Of a DNA stretch of 64,000 nucleotides, positions 26,166 to 39,090 are shown one piece after another. Every line of letters starts with the position of its first letter. Position 1 is the stretch's first letter. A program made the position numbers and the translations under genes. The DNA is taken from NCBI GenBank assembly GCA_016785225.1, contig JAFBJZ010000512.1, positions 5,803,001 to 5,867,000 on the forward strand, in the 5' to 3' direction. The DNA is from Psettodes erumei (Eukaryota > Chordata > Actinopteri > Pleuronectiformes > Psettodidae). The notes beneath the pieces are model-generated. The model saw only the letters and a list, made by a program, of their open reading frames with translations, was not told the origin of the DNA and did not search any database.

Positions 26166-29100
26166 GAATAAGGTGGCCTTTTCTTTAATTTGCAGTTTTA
26201 AAGCAGCTGTGGATGAAAAACAGCCAAGTGGTAATTCTTAGCAAACTGCCATGTGTATGCCTCCTTTTCATCTTGTCTCAACCTCCCGAATAAGTCTTAA
26301 AATTCTACTTATTTGATTCTCTAAAACACCAGAGAACATTAACTCTGTGTCAGTCACCAGAATTTGATTGTGCCACATACATCCTAATGAGGATTTTACC
26401 AAGTTGCTGAAGATGAAAAAAAAATCAATGCATGCACAGATCACTTTCTAAATTCGTGCCAGTATGAATACGACAGTTGGTATTTGTCTCTCATGCGTAT
26501 ACAAGACTGTGTGCAATGAGCAGTGGTAAACCCCACCTGCTTCGCATCTGCTCGTCCACAAAAAAGCTAATTTAGAACAAAAAATGTCCCCACTTTACAG
26601 TGTATGTTAAACAATGTGCTTATAAAAGGTAGCAAGTGCACAGAAGGACAGGTTGTTGTTGGAAAATGGAGCAATTAGGGAAGAAAAATACAGACAAATT
26701 TTCCTGACAAAGAGGCTGAGGTTCTGTTAAATGTCATTCAGCAAAACAAAGATGTTTAATTTGGTACTTTCAAAACTGCCTTGTCCAGTTTAACAAAAGA
26801 CACAGCACGGGGGAGGGCAGACACTGTGAACCCATCATTAAAAAAACAAAAAAGAAAAACAAAGGCATCTTCCCTGATTGGTGATACAGAGCGTGAATCT
26901 CAATCACAGAAGAGACTGGACTGACACGTAAAACAGGAAAAACTAAATGCTGGGGCTAAAGGCACCAAACCAGCTACACTTCATGATCAGGAAACGCTCA
27001 ACTTTCTGTTGCGATGCTTCCCACCAATCTCTATACTTCCAGTCACAATGCGGTAATACACTTTTAACACACTTTCCCAGTGCTCTCTCACTCCACCCTG
27101 CATATCTCCCCCTCTGTTCTCCATTTCTTATAATCACAGGTGGTCTATTCTCTGATGGATCAAAAATACAGCAGCATTCTTGCTTGGTCCATCTCAGATG
27201 CAAGCGTACTGAGCATGAAATTAGCCTTTGAACAGAAGCAGGGAAGACAGCAGGTAATACAGAATGCAACCTTGCCCACCTGGACTCTGTCAGATTGCTT
27301 TATATTCAAGCTAAACTGTTCATTACAATTCAAGGATTACTGCGCCAAAGTCTATTCCACCCTTTAGGACACATAGAGGAAATAATAAACAACAAAACAG
27401 CTTTGGGCTTTGACAGTGAAATCCATTCTCTTACTTTACCCCATCACAGTCTGACGGTTGAAACAACAAAACATCTGTGACTTTATGGACACAAAACGGG
27501 ACGCAGTTTTTCAAAATAAAAGAACATTTGGGAGTTAAAGTGAACTACTTTTTTTTTTACAAGCAGAGCACAGGCACAGTTACAGGTTTATATCGAAGAT
27601 CTTAAAGTAATGTACTGTCATAAAGTATCGATACTACCATGCCATGTTTTACATGTTTTGTATTTTTCCCTTTGGGCTCATGTTGCTCCCTTCTACATTT
27701 AACCCCCGCTGGCTCTCAATGTGACATTTAGAGGAGTGATGTGGCAGCGAGTGGAGAAGAGGAGTGCGATTATGCTCAGCTAATTTGAAACCATTAGAAG
27801 ATAATCAGGAGAAAGCACTCGCAGCTCTTTAGCTTTTGGCTTTTAGTGCTTGGAAGCTTTACAGCCAATTACCTGCTTTCTATAAAACAAGGTCAGCCCC
27901 AAACCTCCCCATCCAAACGCCCCAACAAAGAACAACAGAAGCAGCCTGTTGGCCACCTGGGTGGCTCCCGTGACAGCTCTGAGACTGAACGCCTTCAACA
28001 AGCACCTGCTGTGCCTTAATTCTGGTGTGCGTTTGTATTCATAGTTTGGGGACATGATTTTTTGCTTTTCCTATAATCTTCACTTTGGCACCTCGACTGT
28101 ACAAGGCAATCTGTTATTGCAGGAACTTAGTGATCGACAGTCACAAAATCATGACCATTCAAGCGCAGAAAAAGGCCTCTCACATGGGAAACTTCTGATA
28201 ATTTGGCAACAGAAATTTCCACCCTTACACATAATGGCTTACTGAAAGACTCCAGAGTGGGGGAAAGGCCAGAGGAAAGAAGAGCTACAGAAGGAGAGAG
28301 AAGAACAAAATGTTATCTCTGTGCTACATCTCTAAATGTCTGCAATGTGCTTGTGTTGATAAAGAATCTGTTTAGATTAACAGTAAGCCTTGTGGGTCAG
28401 CCGTCAGTTGTGTTGAATCATACACAAGCAGTTGTATGCATATGCACCAGTACAGTCACAAACACACATTTTGTTTTCTGTAGCTTAGGCACGCTATCCC
28501 CATAGTGTGTGACTCAGTGTTTCGATCCGACACAGATCCCTTCAGTCATTCATGTTGACATTGTTAATCGATGTAATGACAAGATACATTTGCATTACTT
28601 GCACCACACACGCACACACACATACACATACAGACACATTTTGCCTGCACTATCCCATCAACGCATGTAAAGAAAAGAAGAGCACTGATCTTGTTTGATC
28701 TGAGACCTCGGGGTGTGTTTTCTGCACAACACGCACGCACACACGCTCACACACTAATTCCTTTCTGCTTGGCACTGCACAACTGAAAGGAAAGAGAATG
28801 CCAAGGTCTGAGAAGTGGGCTGACTCTGCTGTTACTGCTGCAGGAGAAGAAGCTCAAGTGGCCTGGCTATGCCAGAGGGCCCCTCCTCCCCTTTCACACT
28901 CCTATGTTGTAAAAAAAAAAAAAAGAAGGGTAGAATTGAAGGCAGATGAGAGAGGTGATGACACAGAGGAAGACATACCCCCCCCCTCCCATCCCAACCA
29001 CAGCCGTCAGCTGCGGCAGCGCTTTAAAAACCCAAGATGCCTGTGAAACTTCCAAAGGAAGTGCAGGATATGATACAGATGCAATGGCCCGCTGGAGGCA

Positions 29101-32040
29101 GTCACGGAAGCGAGGGATGGGGGGGAAAAAAGGCACGTCCTCTGCATTTGTATGAAGGAGGACTTTCACAATTTGAATGCCATCACATTTCCGCCCATTT
29201 CTGATATGTGCACCTCAGTCTTCTTGGAGACACCAAGGTGATTAATTAAGGAGATGTTTTGTCAGGGTGTGTTGAGAGGTGTTTTTCTAATAAGGGTTCC
29301 GCAAGGGCAGCAACCTGTAAATCACATGACAATTTAATTGGTGTTTGCATGGAAGGAGGGCAAACAGGACGTGTATGAGGTGGAAGTGTATAGTAGCAGT
29401 TTTTGCTAACGAGTGCGACAGAGGCAGCCAAGGAGGGTCGAAGAGGAGAAAATGCCAAAGACAGTGTTTTTTCTTCTTCTTCTATAAAACCAACTAATGG
29501 TAGCACTTGCCGTCATGAAAAATGTCGATGTTTATATATTCCGTATAAGCTTTAATTCTTATCTCGGCCTAACGGAGGTAGCTCTGTAAATCCTTTGCCT
29601 CCTCAGGAGCAATAGCTTTGTATTTTCAGTTTGGCATCCACAAAGTGTGGAGGGCTTGCCAAAAAGGCAAAACAGATTTTGCATTCAAGCCATCAGATGA
29701 TTTAGAGGCTTACGCTATCATACAGCTCATGATAATGAGAAAAACAAAGATGGCTAGACAAGCTAAATCCAAGGTTATAGAATCCTCCCTGCAATGGCGG
29801 CCTTTCCCTCCACAGGTACCAATTCTTCAACTGTTTAATACCGCTTCCTACCCTTTGCTCTTCCACTTCCAAATACCATCCCTCATTATGTCACTTTGTC
29901 CAGACCAAGATCAGAAGCCCCCCACAACCCATATACGTATGAAGCTTAGTTTATATGCCTTTAATGCACCACCACTTCCCATTTTCCAGTGTGAAACCAC
30001 CATCACCTCCTCTCTCTTTCTTACTCCAAGGCTATTTACAGTCTTGCCCTGTGTAGCTGGTTCAGCAAAACCTACACATATATACAACCCATATATATAC
30101 TGCTGCCTCATTGTTCACTGAGGTGTTAAAAGTGATCTATCAAATTACAGCTCGACTGTATTATGGCATTCAGATGGCCCTTCAGTGTAATCCCCTTGAT
30201 CCTTAGAGGCTCTCAAGGATGTTATGTGGGAGTCAAACCAGCAATTGGCACTAACTAATCAATACTACCCGATTTGCCCCATTTGCTATACTTCACCTAC
30301 ATTAAAGTGCATCCCATAATAGGGGGCATGTGACAGTGTACTAGCATGAATGCGTTGCACAGTGATGTTTCATTGTGTTTTATGCACACGTGGCCATTAA
30401 CAATTTAGATCCCTCCTAAGACAAGAGGCCTCCAGACTCCTTGGTTAGCAGTTATTAACTTTTAACCTGAGAGTGGGTCCAAAGGTTTGTCATTTACTTC
30501 AGTCTTTGGCCTCACTGATGGACTGTCACGGCTCTCGTGCTAATGACAAAGGAGCAATGGGATCAATGCGCAAGGGCCAGTTGACACAATAACAATACAA
30601 TGTTTTTCCTTATTATTGGTATCAGTCTTCTCTCAGTGAACTAAATGGGACTTAAACGGCTAAGAATCCAACATTCCATTTCCGAACATACCCGCTGCGG
30701 TCTGTGACGTGATGCTTGCAGCACTCTTCACTCCTGATCCACACAACACATGAGCACTTCAGCGGTGTAGTGCCTCTGTGAGAACTATACTACAGTACGT
30801 TCACACCACAGCACAAGCCTAACCCAAGCTGTCACGGAGGAATTTCACGAGCTGCTTCTTTTCCTTCCTCGGTGACGCCAAGCACTGAGAGTAAAGTGCT
30901 GGTGGTAAACAACACTGCAGCAAGGTAAACGGATACAGACCAAAGCTAAAACAGTTTAAGCAGAATTGATCAGCTCAGATGTGAAGTCTTTATGTGGCAC
31001 GATAGAGAGAGGCAGAATCTGGTTTGTGGTTTTCAAACAGTATATGTTAATGTTAACAAGATGCATAGTCTTCATATTCACCAGATATACTGTAGATGTA
31101 CATTATTAGCTGAAGTAAGAAAAGCTCATGGCAAAACAGGCAATTTAAAGATCATTGTGACACTATGATTAATTGATTAAAAGAAAGAAAAAGATCATTG
31201 GATTAATGAATGAAAATTGTCACATAGTTTATAGAAATCCAGGAGCAACAGTATCTTAATACAAGTGAAGATGTGCGCAGGACTTCACTACTGGATCTGA
31301 CTCCTGCGTAGGCTCCAACTTTGCAAATCTGCACCCATGAAGCTCGGTACAGCAACAGACCTGTTTATCCACAACTATCATGAAATCAAATCTGCAGCAG
31401 ACACGTCGATATAAGTCCTGCAACCCATACACAAAAGTCACTGACTTTTCAACTGATCCATATTTTATTTATGCGGGCTTCCACGATCCCTAGCCTGAGG
31501 TAATCTGCGGTTTTTCATGATGCACTGTCCAATTCAGATGTACAATACGCTCGCTCAGTCAGCTGCCATGTGATGTAATGCAAAGTGGCACGAGGATCAC
31601 CAGTTTTGCAGTAATCATCCGCCCACATATCGAGAGTGACTCCCCATTGTCATCTCTGTTTTCTGTAGCCTTTTTTCATTCTTGTGTTTATTTCACCTGC
31701 TGCCCACCTGTTTTTACCTAAGCCCATATACTGTATGTCAATTAATATAAACATATTTTTTACCCTTTAAACAATTTTTTGGTGGGTTATCTGTTGGATA
31801 TTGCTGGCTCCTGGCTTGGTAACAAAGATGGCACAATCTACGGCAAAGATAGAGTTTGCGGAGCATGTTATTGGTTTGGAAATTTGAAAACAAAGTGCTG
31901 CCATTGTGTTAGTGTTGACTGGGTTCCAGACTCTAAACCAGCTTGTTGGTTCATCTCACTGTGTGAAGAACTGTGAACAGCTGGTCGAGTGGAGAGTGCC
32001 TGACACACTCAGATGGAGACCAGCCCACAGTGCACGCATG

Positions 32041-32042
<2 letters not shown>

Positions 32043-32104
<62 letters not shown>
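32043..32104. repeat. (CA)31 microsatellite
   Basis: 62 bp of pure CA on the plus strand, the longest tract in the window; (UG)31 in the lsamp transcript. Confidence 0.98.
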
Positions 32105-32107
<3 letters not shown>

Positions 32108-32159
32108 CCCTTGTTGCCTTTGAACTGCACCTTTGTGCACATATGGTACGTATGAAAAA

Positions 32160-32310
32160 CCTCTCTCTGTTTCTCCCTCCTGTTTTTTTTCCTCTCTGTC
32201 CGTTGCCACTCTGTCTCCCCCACTCTTGCCTCATCACTGTCACTCTTCCTCTGTCTACTTTCCTCTCATTCTTTTTTCCCCCAAGTTTCTGTGTCTGTGC
32301 TTTGCCTTCA
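32160..32310. repeat. Pyrimidine-rich block between two CA tracts
   Basis: About 150 bp dominated by C and T on the plus strand (purine-rich in the transcript). It lies between the (CA)31 and (CA)22 tracts. Low complexity; not coding. Confidence 0.8.
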
Positions 32311-32450
32311 GCTGAAGTCTAATGAGCAAGTGGCTTCTGTTGGGAGAGTGTTTTCTAGCTCTGAGGACAGATAACAAGCCCATATGTTATTTTTTACCAC
32401 AGTGGCCACTGCAGCAGCTGACTAGTGCCAGCTCTCAAAGACCCCCCCCA

Positions 32451-32451
<1 letters not shown>

Positions 32452-32495
<44 letters not shown>
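32452..32495. repeat. (CA)22 microsatellite
   Basis: 44 bp of pure CA, followed by an imperfect ATACACATATACACAC tail. Confidence 0.98.
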
Positions 32496-32500
<5 letters not shown>

Positions 32501-33394
32501 ATATACACACGAGAGAAAATATTTCCCATCAAATCTATGGCTGTGCATCAAAGTGCTAAGAAGAGGGACATACTTGACAGCACTCAGCTACTGACTGAGA
32601 TGCCTATGCATTAGAGAGCAGCATATTGTAATGAAGAGTCATAACTATTTTCCCTGAATAAGTGGTAAGCATTTTTTTTCTCATTAGAGTGATGAAGCTT
32701 TAGTTTCTCAGAGGGCCTACATTTTGATTATAGTGCATGTGCGAGCTTCGAAAGAAAAACTTTAAACTGAGGGAGGAATAAATATAAACAAAGGAATGTC
32801 ACAACCAACCCTAAGTCAGTTTAAGTCACTTTATTATGGAAATCTAGTCTGATGTCATGCTTTTGTAAGCATGATTGAGTCAAGAACGTTTGTCACAAGG
32901 CTTCACAGCACGTCTCACAAAATTTTAAATCACAAACGATGAAATGCAGCCCTCCGTCAAAAAGACATCCAACAAGACATATGGTCATCATGAGAAGTGC
33001 TTAGCAGTCTACTGCCACAAAGAAGGCTTGGTATGTAAAACACTGCATCAGCGCTGGCTACCATATGGTCCGACTAGATAAGGTGCCAGACATCTGGTGG
33101 GGCAGTGGGCTCAGGCTGAGAGGGAGCAGCCCAGCACAGTCAAAATACCAAGGAGGTGCACAAACATGTAATCCATGAAAAGCACATGACAGATGTCAGC
33201 CAATGAATTTTAAGCCTCTTTTCAAATATGATATGACCAATGGCTTTGAAATTCTCTCCTGCACAGCTTTTTCAGTTCAGACAAGAAAATCAGACAAGAC
33301 TAAGAGTTTATGCAAGCAGCTCTGTGATGCTGTGTTTAGGAACAGTGGTGCTTTGAACTAAATGTCAATATCAGCAAGCTCACATGGTCATTTA

Positions 33395-33665
33395 CAATGC
33401 GAACAGCTTCATCCATCGGTATTTAGAGCATAATGTATAACATTTCATTTCAGTGTGTTAGCATGCTAACATTTGCTAACTAGCACTAAACACAATGTGT
33501 AGCTGAGGCCGATGGGCCTGCCATTAGCAGTAATTAAATTTCTTAAGTGATGATGGAGCCAGATGAAAAGATAAGGCATCACTAAAGTTGTTACAATTTG
33601 TCCTGAAGAGGGACACAAATTTCATGGTAATCCACCCAGTAGATTTGAAGACATATCGCTCAAAA
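33395..33665. repeat. Dispersed teleost repeat fragment, second copy of the 5885 family
   Basis: GTGTTAGCATGCTAACATTT, GCTAACTAGCACTAAACAC, GCTGAGGCCGATGGGC, GATGATGGAGCCAGATGAAA, CATCACTAAAGTTGTTACAA and TTTCATGGTAATCCACCCAG occur in the order of the known fish repeat. It runs in the same orientation as the copy at 5885-6045. It is non-coding. Confidence 0.75.
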
Positions 33666-34249
33666 TCACAAATCATTTGCCATAATATGTCTGAATGTGT
33701 GCGACTTCCAGCTTGTTGAATTAAAGTTGCCCTCCGTGCATAAACAAAAGTCATCACCTAAGTAAGAAGGCCTTATTTTTCTGCTGCTGCTGACAGTAGA
33801 GAGAAGTAGAGGAAAGGAAAGGGAGTAGTTCTTGTGGGTCTGATTGTAGTGCTAAGCCTGATACAACAGAGGCATCAGGGATCCTCTGAAATCAGATATC
33901 TCCCAGCATGTATCTTAAGTGCAAGTTTGTACCACTGACACACACAATGTGCACAAAAAAGAAAGACAATTCTTCATTACCCCGTTTGTTTCCCTACAAG
34001 CGAATAAATCGATCAAATATGTGTAGGTCATTAATGGACTACAGCAGTATATCTGCTGGTCTCATCGGTTCAAAATTAGCAATTTCTGCTAATATTTAAC
34101 TTGCTCTCGTCAGTGTTGTTGTCAAGTCTCTGAGCTGAACAACCCGTGTGTGCCTCTCTGCTTTTATCCAGGCCATGTTGATAAAAGTGGGATCAAGGCT
34201 GAGCAGTAGGATCGACCTGAACACCAGCGGAGCTGAGTGGCAGACAAAA

Positions 34250-34250
<1 letters not shown>

Positions 34251-34276
<26 letters not shown>
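34251..34276. repeat. (CA)13 microsatellite
   Basis: 26 bp of pure CA on the plus strand, with AAACAAACA after it. Confidence 0.97.
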
Positions 34277-34280
<4 letters not shown>

Positions 34281-35480
34281 AACAGGTGACCCTGAGCAGT
34301 ATAGGGCACAGAAATTGAAGAGAAGGTGACAGCATTCCATTAGGCCACAGCAGGGTAAAATGTTAATACACACACAGTTACACAGTCGAAACACATAAGG
34401 GTGACATTCTCAAAAGGCAGTCACAAGGCCATATGTTTATCCATACAGGGTCACGTATCCAGTTCTTAATGTTTTGACATACACTGACACAATGATACGC
34501 ACACCTAACCTCATCCTTTTCCCTCAGAGAAAGCAGGTGAGGTCAGGTTTAACTGTGCCACTTAATCTCACTTCCAGAGGCATTCACAACCACGAGAAGC
34601 ACAGCGCCAAAGGGCTGTCCATCTATCTGACAGGCCCAGGTCACGTAGAGGATGGAAAAAGATGGAGGGAAAGGATACTGGCAGACTCTATGCGAGTAAT
34701 GGGTATGTGTGTGGGGAGCAGAGGTGTTGGAGAAAGAAATAGTAGTCCTCTATATCAAAGATAAGACTAGGGGTCTGGCCGGAACCGATGGCCACTGGCT
34801 TGCCTGGTTAGTTGGTGAAATATGGTGCTGATGGCGCACCTGTAACCCCTGCCAATACCCCTGCTGTCATGTGCGCCCATGGGATGGCCCCATTTAAATG
34901 CATGAGAGCACCTCTCACAGCCAGCATAAAGAAGATTAAAGGAGGCTGCAGTTTTTTTTTTTTACTTTTTATTTTTTAGAGATTCACTCCAAGCAACATA
35001 AGCTCAGTAGCCCAGGGAGAAAAAGGGAATGGTAAATTGTTGCTTTCATTAAAACTTCAAGGAGTCAGTTTCATTATGAAGGTTCAAAGGCAATGTAAAA
35101 TGTGTGTGGCTGTTTTCGCCCTCTCTCTCTCTCTCTCTCCCCCTGTTTTTGTGTCTCTTATTTCTCGACTTCATCCAACTGGGTAGCATGATACATGGAA
35201 TAATGGGCAATGTGAGGGCAACATGTAATCTTGTCCCTAGAGGGCTGGTGTATATGAATGTGTGTCTGGTTACTGGTATGCCACCATACACATGGCAGGC
35301 ACAGTGAGGCATAGTGGGGCTGACTGCTGGCCTTCACACAAGCCAGTGTTTCTGTGGGGTTTACCTGAAGCTTGTGTGCTCAAACGCTGGACTTCGATTT
35401 AATATACTGAATGATTCCAGGCTACAAAGAAAGCTCCATGGGTGTTTTCAGAGGTGGGTGTTTCAACCATGCAGCAATGC

Positions 35481-35965
35481 ATTTAAAGCTGCACTGATCA
35501 ATATTTTTTAAATTAACAATGGATCACATGACTATGTCCAATGGGGGAGGGGGTTGCTCTTGGTGACAAACCCACAGGGATTCATCATCTGACTCTGTAC
35601 TTTCCTTCAGCTCAGAGAGAGAGTTTAAAACTGCTCAGCCTGTTCCTGGTTTTGGTTCAGTCCCACCATTCTCTAAGTGTTATTTTAGGCTGCAGCAAGT
35701 GTCTGTTTTCAGTGGAGAAAAAAAGAATATACAATGCCTCTCCAGCAGTTTACAAAGTTAGCAAGTAGCTCATGAATATAGTGGAGCATTGTGTAAATAA
35801 ACAGCCAGACATTTTCTAAAAGCAGAGTGAAACCTGAATATTCCTGAAGTTTGCAAACACACAACCCCAAATGAAAGCTGACACTACGCTAAAATGACAG
35901 CCTTTAACAACTTCATAAAGCAGTAATGTTTTCACAGATTGTTCTACTGCCCCCAAGTGGCAAAG
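35481..35965. repeat. Dispersed teleost repeat (AAAGCTGCACTGATCAAT ... CTGCCCCCAAGTGGC)
   Basis: It starts AAAGCTGCACTGATCAATAT. It contains ACTATGTCCAATGGGGGAGG, GACAAACCCACAGGGAT, GGTTCAGTCCCACC and AATATAGTGGAGCATTGTG, and ends near TCTACTGCCCCCAAGTGGC. That order is the one I know from a common percomorph repeat. The terminal inverted repeat at the right is not intact. Confidence 0.6.
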
Positions 35966-38900
35966 TAGGCAAAACAAAGGGTTCAAAGATCAACCAACAC
36001 ATATTGAAAAACTAATAAAGGTGTCAGAGCCTTTGATTTTAACAAAATTCTCTTTAGAATTAATCAAATAACCATTTTTTCAAGTGTGTGTTGGGTGTGT
36101 GTGCCACAGCCCTGGAGCTACTGCTTTCCCCAGTTGAAGTCCTGCAAACAGCCATTCATTTACTGGGATGCACAGTCCAGCTGAATCACTATGTAACATA
36201 TTTGTCATGTATCTAGATGCATATCTAATCTGGAGAGACATAAATAAACATCCTTAATCAAGACAAATCACTGTCTTGGTGTGGATATATTGCCAATTAC
36301 AGTTTGGGTGGCATCAAGGGTGGTGTAATAAACACTGGACATTGGACAGAAACTAAATTGTGTGCACTCCTTGGCTGCTGGAAAGGATTTGACAAGCAGC
36401 AGCTTTGCTTTCGGTGAGAGGCTGCTGCATGGAGCTTGGTGAGGAAGAAATTTTGTTAATGTGTTTACGTGTGTTTTCTTTTTCCTTTGGAGAGTGGAAG
36501 ATCTTTTTACATGAAGGTATTAAGACAGGTAAGTAGGGATCATTCAGCAAACAGAATGTAGTCTGAACTCCGTGGCTGGCGGCAACACAAGAAATAAAGT
36601 GAATGTGGGTAGGATCATGATACTGTAGCAGTAAAGTCAGACAGACTTCTGATATCGAAAATTAATGACAGCCATACCTAATCCGCATTTACCCTCTGTG
36701 TCTCTTTCAATTCATCTGCCTATTGCTGTCTTTCTATCTCCAATCTTGTCCATATAAGCCCATTGGTATCATCTGAGGAGGCAACAAAACACCTCAGCAA
36801 CAGCAGAGATAAGGGGTGGTCCATGATGCACAAGTGAAACGGGTGTTGAAGGCGTAGAAGAAAATAGGAAGGAGGAGTTGAGATGGGGCGAGGTGCAGAG
36901 GAGAGTGGATAGATGGCTCCACAGGCACAGCTGAAAGGCTCTGACTGTCCCATGATAATTGCTAAAAGGTCAGTCTTACTCCTTGCAGACTGTAGAGTAG
37001 AAGATATGTGCAGACACACAAGACACAAATATGTGCACGCTCACACACCTGCCCCCTCCTGCTAGGGTGTGTCTTTAGAGTGACACGGCTGCCCTTAGAG
37101 AGTTCAGAGGATTTGGTACTTAAATACCACAGCATTGTGATACAAGAACGGAAGAAATGAAAGAAAGAGAAAAATAGATAAGTGTGGAAGAGCAGACATT
37201 TGATGGTTCATATCTTTTTTTATTGAAATTCAGTGGTGCCAAGTTGGAAAAAGGTTGTATCCTGTGGATGGGTCAGAGTCAAAGTTAAGGATAGAACTCA
37301 TACTATTAAAAAAAAGAGCACTTTTTTCGGATACAAAATAAAAACAGCCAACATACTGGAGAGGAATGTATTTTAAATTGGGAAAAAATAAAGTTTTCTG
37401 AGTTCTTTGTTTACAGCAAGTTACATAACTGTAACAACTGCACAAGGCTGTGATTGTATTTATCTGATTTTGTGCCGTGACCAAAAGTGACACACACACC
37501 ACATTCTGTTTTCAATTCTCCATGCTCCAGAGCAAGTGTCTGCAGCACATTAAGATGTGTCACTTCGCAATGGACACAACATACTGAAATGGGGTCACGA
37601 CAACCAAGGAACAGCTGCTTATGGGAGTATTCACTTTGCTGCTTTATAGTCACTCTGTTTCTGTGACATTTATGAATGGATAATGCCATCTGTCTTGGAG
37701 GGAGTGCTGCTCACGAGGAAGGTTTGGGTGATAACTGCTAGATTTAAGAGCTAATTCAGACTGCCTTGCCAGACTGGTTCTGGTCATAAACCCCAACAAA
37801 AATATGGCTGATAATGTTGTGCTGAAAAATCAGCAAAAACAAACAGTCCAGTGAATATAAATTATTTCGTCTGCACTCCACTCGAATGAGAACAATGTTT
37901 AATAGAGATGTTTAACAAGAGAATTGTTTGACAGGTTGGGATCAAATGAATTACAATTTTTGTAGAAACAAAGCTGCTTAAATCATTCCAAAAACAACAG
38001 AGAATATTAAAGTGTTGTCTTTAACTCAGAAGTGACAGTAGCGGATTCATTTGAATCAGCTGATCATGCACTGCTATCATTAGGATGAAAAGTAGATTAG
38101 TAGTAGATTATAAAATGTAAAGGAAACAAAGGAAGCAGCCTATTACAATGGGAGACCAACAGGAGATCAATATGACTCAGAGGCTTCAGGGAACTCATGG
38201 AACCTGCAGAGAGACATGAATGCATGCACACAGACACACATGCATTCATTGTACATTGACTAGCAGCAGGGCAATGCGTCCATCCACCTGCTATTGTTCC
38301 TACAGCTTGGGATGCACGATTCAACTAAATGACTTTCGATTTACTTGCAGCTAGTGATTAGGCCACTGATTTGAGATGCTACCCAACAAAAGCTGACTCA
38401 CTCACTGGCTGTGGTTACTATTATTTTCTTAAATGGTGCAATTGTCACATCAAATGAATACTGAACATTGGATACACTAGTGAAGATCTGAGTTCAACAA
38501 GCTTTAATGTTTCTGATTGTGGTCAGCACATTGCAGGCAGATTATCATTTACAGTAAGGGCTAAATGAACTAAAAGTTCCTCTCCTGTGGGACAAGTATT
38601 ATGAGGACCTCATGAGATGGATGAATCACTCCCCAGCCTCTACACTTTATGAAACACATTTGCATAGCATATTGAGATTTGCTGAATGCGCTGAAACACT
38701 GCTGCTGTGAACGTGGTTGTACAAACGAATGCATGAAAACTATTGGGATGAGGATTGGGGCTATATATAGGCTTATGTTTCATGTCTTTTACAAATGCAA
38801 AGCCCTCCCCAGCATTACTTATATTTTAGAGCACCTCCTCATTAAATTTGATTTTTAAAAAAACAAAAAAAGCATGCTCACCCAGATTTCTCAAAATAAT

Positions 38901-39060
38901 AAGACTAAGAGTCTGCAGCCATGTTGGTGGCTTTCTTTCTTCTATGCTTGATACTGTTTCATTACCCGTTTATCCTGTTTTTTCCTGACAAACATCATGC
39001 CACTCTTTTGCTCCCATCTAATCTTGGTTTACTCTCACCGTGTAAGTGAGAATATGTTCT

Positions 39061-39090
39061 GTAATTGATAATTGAGTAATTGATAATTGC
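39061..39090. promoter_or_regulatory. Duplicated TAATTG cluster
   Basis: GTAATTGATAATTGA is followed directly by GTAATTGATAATTG, giving four homeodomain-type TAATTG cores in about 30 bp. This could be a binding cluster or simply a small tandem duplication. Confidence 0.3.

Noticed and set aside
29618..30121. 167-codon open frame on the plus strand
   Set aside because: No recognisable motif, no codon or splice context, and it overlaps an AT-rich intron segment; consistent with chance.
31906..32322. Overlapping open frames encoding long Thr-His or Cys-Val runs
   Set aside because: They are translations of the (CA)31 tract in different registers. The same holds near 8159, 10819, 24201, 32452, 34251 and 41043.
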